A stretch of DNA of 64,000 nucleotides from Heliocybe sulcata (Eukaryota; Basidiomycota; Agaricomycetes; Gloeophyllales; Gloeophyllaceae), in the NCBI GenBank assembly GCA_004369045.1, contig ML213508.1:587748-651747 (forward strand), written 5' to 3'. Below, in pieces: positions 61,301-64,000 of this stretch (position 1 is the first letter of the stretch; the number at the start of each line of letters is the position of its first letter). A program made the translations under genes and the position numbers. Below the pieces are notes generated by a model. It was not told where the DNA came from. It made no database searches and worked only from the letters and a program-made list of their open reading frames with translations.

Positions 61301-63396
61301 CTCTCGTCACGCGTCGTTCTTGCCTTGGGTGGCTGCATGGACCATTCCAACACTACGATATACCTCCCGAGGTTCCTCTCACTCTCTCTGGGAATGGCGC
61401 TGATCACTTCAATGACCCGCCAACTTTTCCCGTATACCATGTATTGGGATAGTTCATACAGACACCTTTGCTCCCATCTTCACTGAGATCCTCTTATTCA
61501 CCTGCCCCATTGCCCTCCACCTGCATGCTCCCGAATGCCCCTCCTTTGGGTGAATGGCTGGATAGTGTACCTGCGACGACGGTGGGAACTTCGCCCAGAT
61601 TTACATCCCCCTGTCTCCCTCGAACATCTTCCGTTGTCCTTTCAGCAGCACTCCCTGCTCCTCGAGTATGCCGGATCTTCGAGACAGCGGTTGAACGGCC
61701 TTGTTGAGCGTAGCTAATCTTCCGGTATGTCGTGTGACTAGTAAGTATCTTTGCAGCGGTGCGAAAGCACTCTCTTGTATGCGTCTGGCACGATTTCTCA
61801 CATAAATCTGAATCCAGCTGCTGGAAATTTCACCTTGGCTCGTCTGTACGAGATCAGTGAATTATATGCCTACAACTCCGGACTCTGTACAGCGGCAAAA
61901 TCAGATCGCGACTTTTGCGGTGGAATGAAGGTTGAAGAGTGCGGCTGGGCGGCCACCGGTGAGTCGTACTTCTCATGCGAGAGAGAGCTCCCTAAGTATA
62001 TGAAAGTATTTAGATGCAAAAGTAGCAAGCATACCAGTGATCGCACGACGCGAGGGAGACATTGTCGATAGCTGAGGAGCATGCAGACATATCGCATGTC
62101 CTGGACGTATGGAAGTGAGTCACGAAATCGTTTGTATATAGCGATTTACGGATTCGTTTTCGCCCTAAAGGCAAGCTTGCGGTATGTTGGACTACTTCTG
62201 GGACCGATAAATAGGAGCCCTCGGTTCATCTGCGCACCGGACGTCACACCCTCGTCAAGATGGCTCCCGGACCTCTTGACTCAGTGGATCTCGCTGTCCT
62301 TCTTCATGCGTCTCTGCTTATGAAGTACAATCCAGAATACCGTCCAGCGCGAAATACGGTCCGCATATCTTCCAGTATTACCTACGGTAAACTCTTGGTA
62401 TGCATTGTATAGATGTTAGCTGGAAACTAACCCGCCGTACGGGGTATGTTAATCCGAAGGTTAAGGATGATACTTACGGCTGATCTCAACTCTGCCGTAG
62501 CCACTGCTGCGTGCGAGCGCTTGGAGAGACACGGCCAAGTAGGTAGTTCCCAATTCAAGTGTAAATCACGGTAGTATAAGAGGATAGTGTATCAGCTATC
62601 AGCCACTCCAGCATTTCTGTCGCTGAGATGCTGAGTGCTGAGTGACCATGAATAACGTGACGGCGTCACACGAACACGCGTCTGTGGCTTGGCATGATGC
62701 CACTGCCAGGCAGCTCATTATCCAGGTGTGTCCTTCCATCGCGTATATTCTATGCAGCTCTCTGAGCAACTCTGTGCGACTTTAGCAGGCTTCAAGATGA
62801 ACCGTGCTATTTGATCCATCCAGCCGAAAATCGCTCATCATTAAATCACTCAGCTTCCGGACTGAGCTTCATTCTCCGGTATTGGGTACAACCATGTACA
62901 AGCTTTTCATATTGGATGGCCGAAGATTTTGACCTGGCGCGTGAAACACTGGGCAATCAGGAGCTTGCTTAAGCGCATCTGATATCTATGTTCTACCATC
63001 TTCACCGAGCGACCGTAAGCGCTCGTGCTAACTTAAGGCTAGAGCGGATGTGGCAAGCTCTTCCCTCTATGCAAGCAAATATTTGAGCCAAATTCTCACA
63101 AGATTAGTGGGACATGCTATTGCGCATACAAAGCCGCTCGTCGTTTATGTACTTGAGTGGTCAACCAAGGCGACCAAGGATCCGCATCTTCCCTAAGGAA
63201 CAGGGGTCCAAAACGAGTAGACTCCGGGACACTCGGCCACGATAGTCGTGTGAGAATGACGCCATACGTGGACCGGTCAATGCCGATTAAATATCCGACC
63301 ATACGAACTCCTTAGAAACGGCCACGACGTTCCCGACGCCCCCTACTCCCCTCTCCTCCCTCCGGCCACGGCGACGGCGCTGCTTTGCATACCGCC
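58364..63396. other. Gene-poor 5-kb region
   Basis: Open frames appear on both strands (for example 58925-59455, 60905-61486, 61057-61452 and 61751-62071 on +), with none longer than 193 residues. None carries a recognised domain, and no consistent exon chain could be built. No reverse transcriptase, transposase or capsid motif was recognised, and no terminal repeats were found by eye. The CCC1 promoter lies at the left end. Confidence 0.5.
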
Positions 63397-64000
63397 ATGG
63401 GCGATCTCCTCTCGCTCTCCGTCGTTCTCATCTCCGTCCTCTCCTTCGTCACCTCCATCCTCGCCATCGTCGTCCGCGTCGGGTTCACTCACGCGGTCCC
63501 GTTCTCTCTACCATCCGAGGCGGTCCAGCAACACCATGAGGGTCACATGTCGCAGGCAATGGCCCAAGTTGACAAACTATGGCACTGGAGTGCGTCGCTA
63601 GGTTTGCCGTTCAACGTCAACGGCGGCAGCGGGGGCCCTGGTATGAGCGAGGCGGGTATGGGTATGGGCTACACGGGCGGGGCACAGTTGGTGCGCATGA
63701 ACGTGAACTGGCATGTACCGCGGAAGTTTGGCGAAAAGCCTCGTGAGTGCCTGTCGGTCGTGTGCTGACATGCCGCCCCCTAATCATCCACCTGCAGCAC
63801 CTCCGCCGCCTTATGTTGATCCGCAGGCTCCTCTATCAATGGCGAAGATAATCATGTCAAGACATGTAAGTCCGGTTTTAATTTCAGAGCATCTTCTCTG
63901 TAGTGACCGCATTGTAGCACCGGCGACCAAATCGTCCTCCACGTCGCTTCCAGGGCACGCCTGCTCAGCAATCACGGCACTCTCGCCTGGTTGAATCTTT
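63397..64000 (+). CDS. Membrane-anchored hypothetical protein, partial at right edge
   Basis: It starts MGDLLSLSVVLISVLSFVTS at 63397 with ILAIVVRVGFTHAVPF, one membrane helix or uncleaved signal anchor. The middle is Gly/Met-rich and includes QAMAQVDKLWHWSASLGLPF and LVRMNVNWHVPRK. Exon 1 ends KPR-type at a GTGAGT donor (about 63742). Exon 2 reads PPPPPYVDPQAPLSMAKIIM then SRH before a GTAAGT donor (about 63867). A third exon probably begins after the TTGTAG near 63917 (HRRPNRPPRRFQG) and runs off the window. The product looks like a basidiomycete-specific small protein; its role is unknown. Confidence 0.7.

Noticed and set aside
58364-63396. Transposable element in the gene-poor stretch
   Set aside because: No transposase or reverse transcriptase motif and no terminal repeats were recognised by eye.

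Overview
The window reads as nuclear DNA of a filamentous basidiomycete, most likely an Agaricomycete (a wood- or litter-decaying mushroom; the exact order cannot be told from the sequence). The reasons are dense 50-70 nt GT-AG introns, roughly balanced base composition, short intergenic spaces, and the mix of families: a 'high nitrogen upregulated'-type P450 pair, a heme-thiolate peroxidase, thaumatin-like proteins, a GH28 exo-type pectinase, F-box/leucine-rich proteins, a Tnr3-type Nudix protein and a DUF7587 protein. No transposon, CRISPR or rRNA unit was recognised. One tRNA gene (Ile, AAU, with a 7-nt intron) is present.

Layout. 0.5-8.8 kb: F-box protein (-), BRO1 endosomal ESCRT adaptor (-), a secreted DUF4430-like protein (+), a Nudix hydrolase of the thiamine pyrophosphokinase-related group (+). 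9-15.6 kb: an oxidative block with a membrane-anchored chloroperoxidase-like protein (-), a doubtful small zinc-motif gene (+) and two tandem P450s (-). 17-25.2 kb: tRNA t6A dehydratase (+), amino-acid permease with a conserved soluble tail (-), YIPF1/2-type Golgi protein (+), thaumatin-like protein 1 (-). 26.7-28.8 kb: a decayed gene fragment and thaumatin-like protein 2 (-). 30-38 kb: DUF7587 protein (-), F-box/LRR protein (+), a small low-complexity protein (-), an aldo/keto reductase with a 16-nt microexon (-). 39-49.5 kb: a large unknown acidic/Ser-Pro-rich protein, LDB17/SPIN90 actin regulator, calcium/calmodulin-dependent kinase, and a small acidic protein (all -). 50.5-58.4 kb: GH28 pectinase (+), a second aldo/keto reductase with a reading-frame problem (-), tRNA-Ile (+), a duplicated 100-bp repeat, and a CCC1 vacuolar iron/manganese transporter (-). 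58.4-63.4 kb is a 5-kb gene-poor stretch; a partial membrane-anchored gene runs off the right edge.

How the genes work together. Most are independent housekeeping genes (BRO1, TCD, YIPF, LDB17, CMK, CCC1). Two local groupings look functional: the peroxidase plus two P450s (9-15.6 kb), an oxidative tailoring or detoxification set without a visible backbone enzyme, and the secreted proteins (DUF4430-like, two thaumatin-like, GH28) of a plant-matter lifestyle. The most interesting single object is the DUF7587 protein at 30.4-32.0 kb, whose ordered motifs resemble the R-S-E signature of ADP-ribosyltransferases. Five introns are length-divisible-by-three and stop-free, so naive gene calling would read through them.
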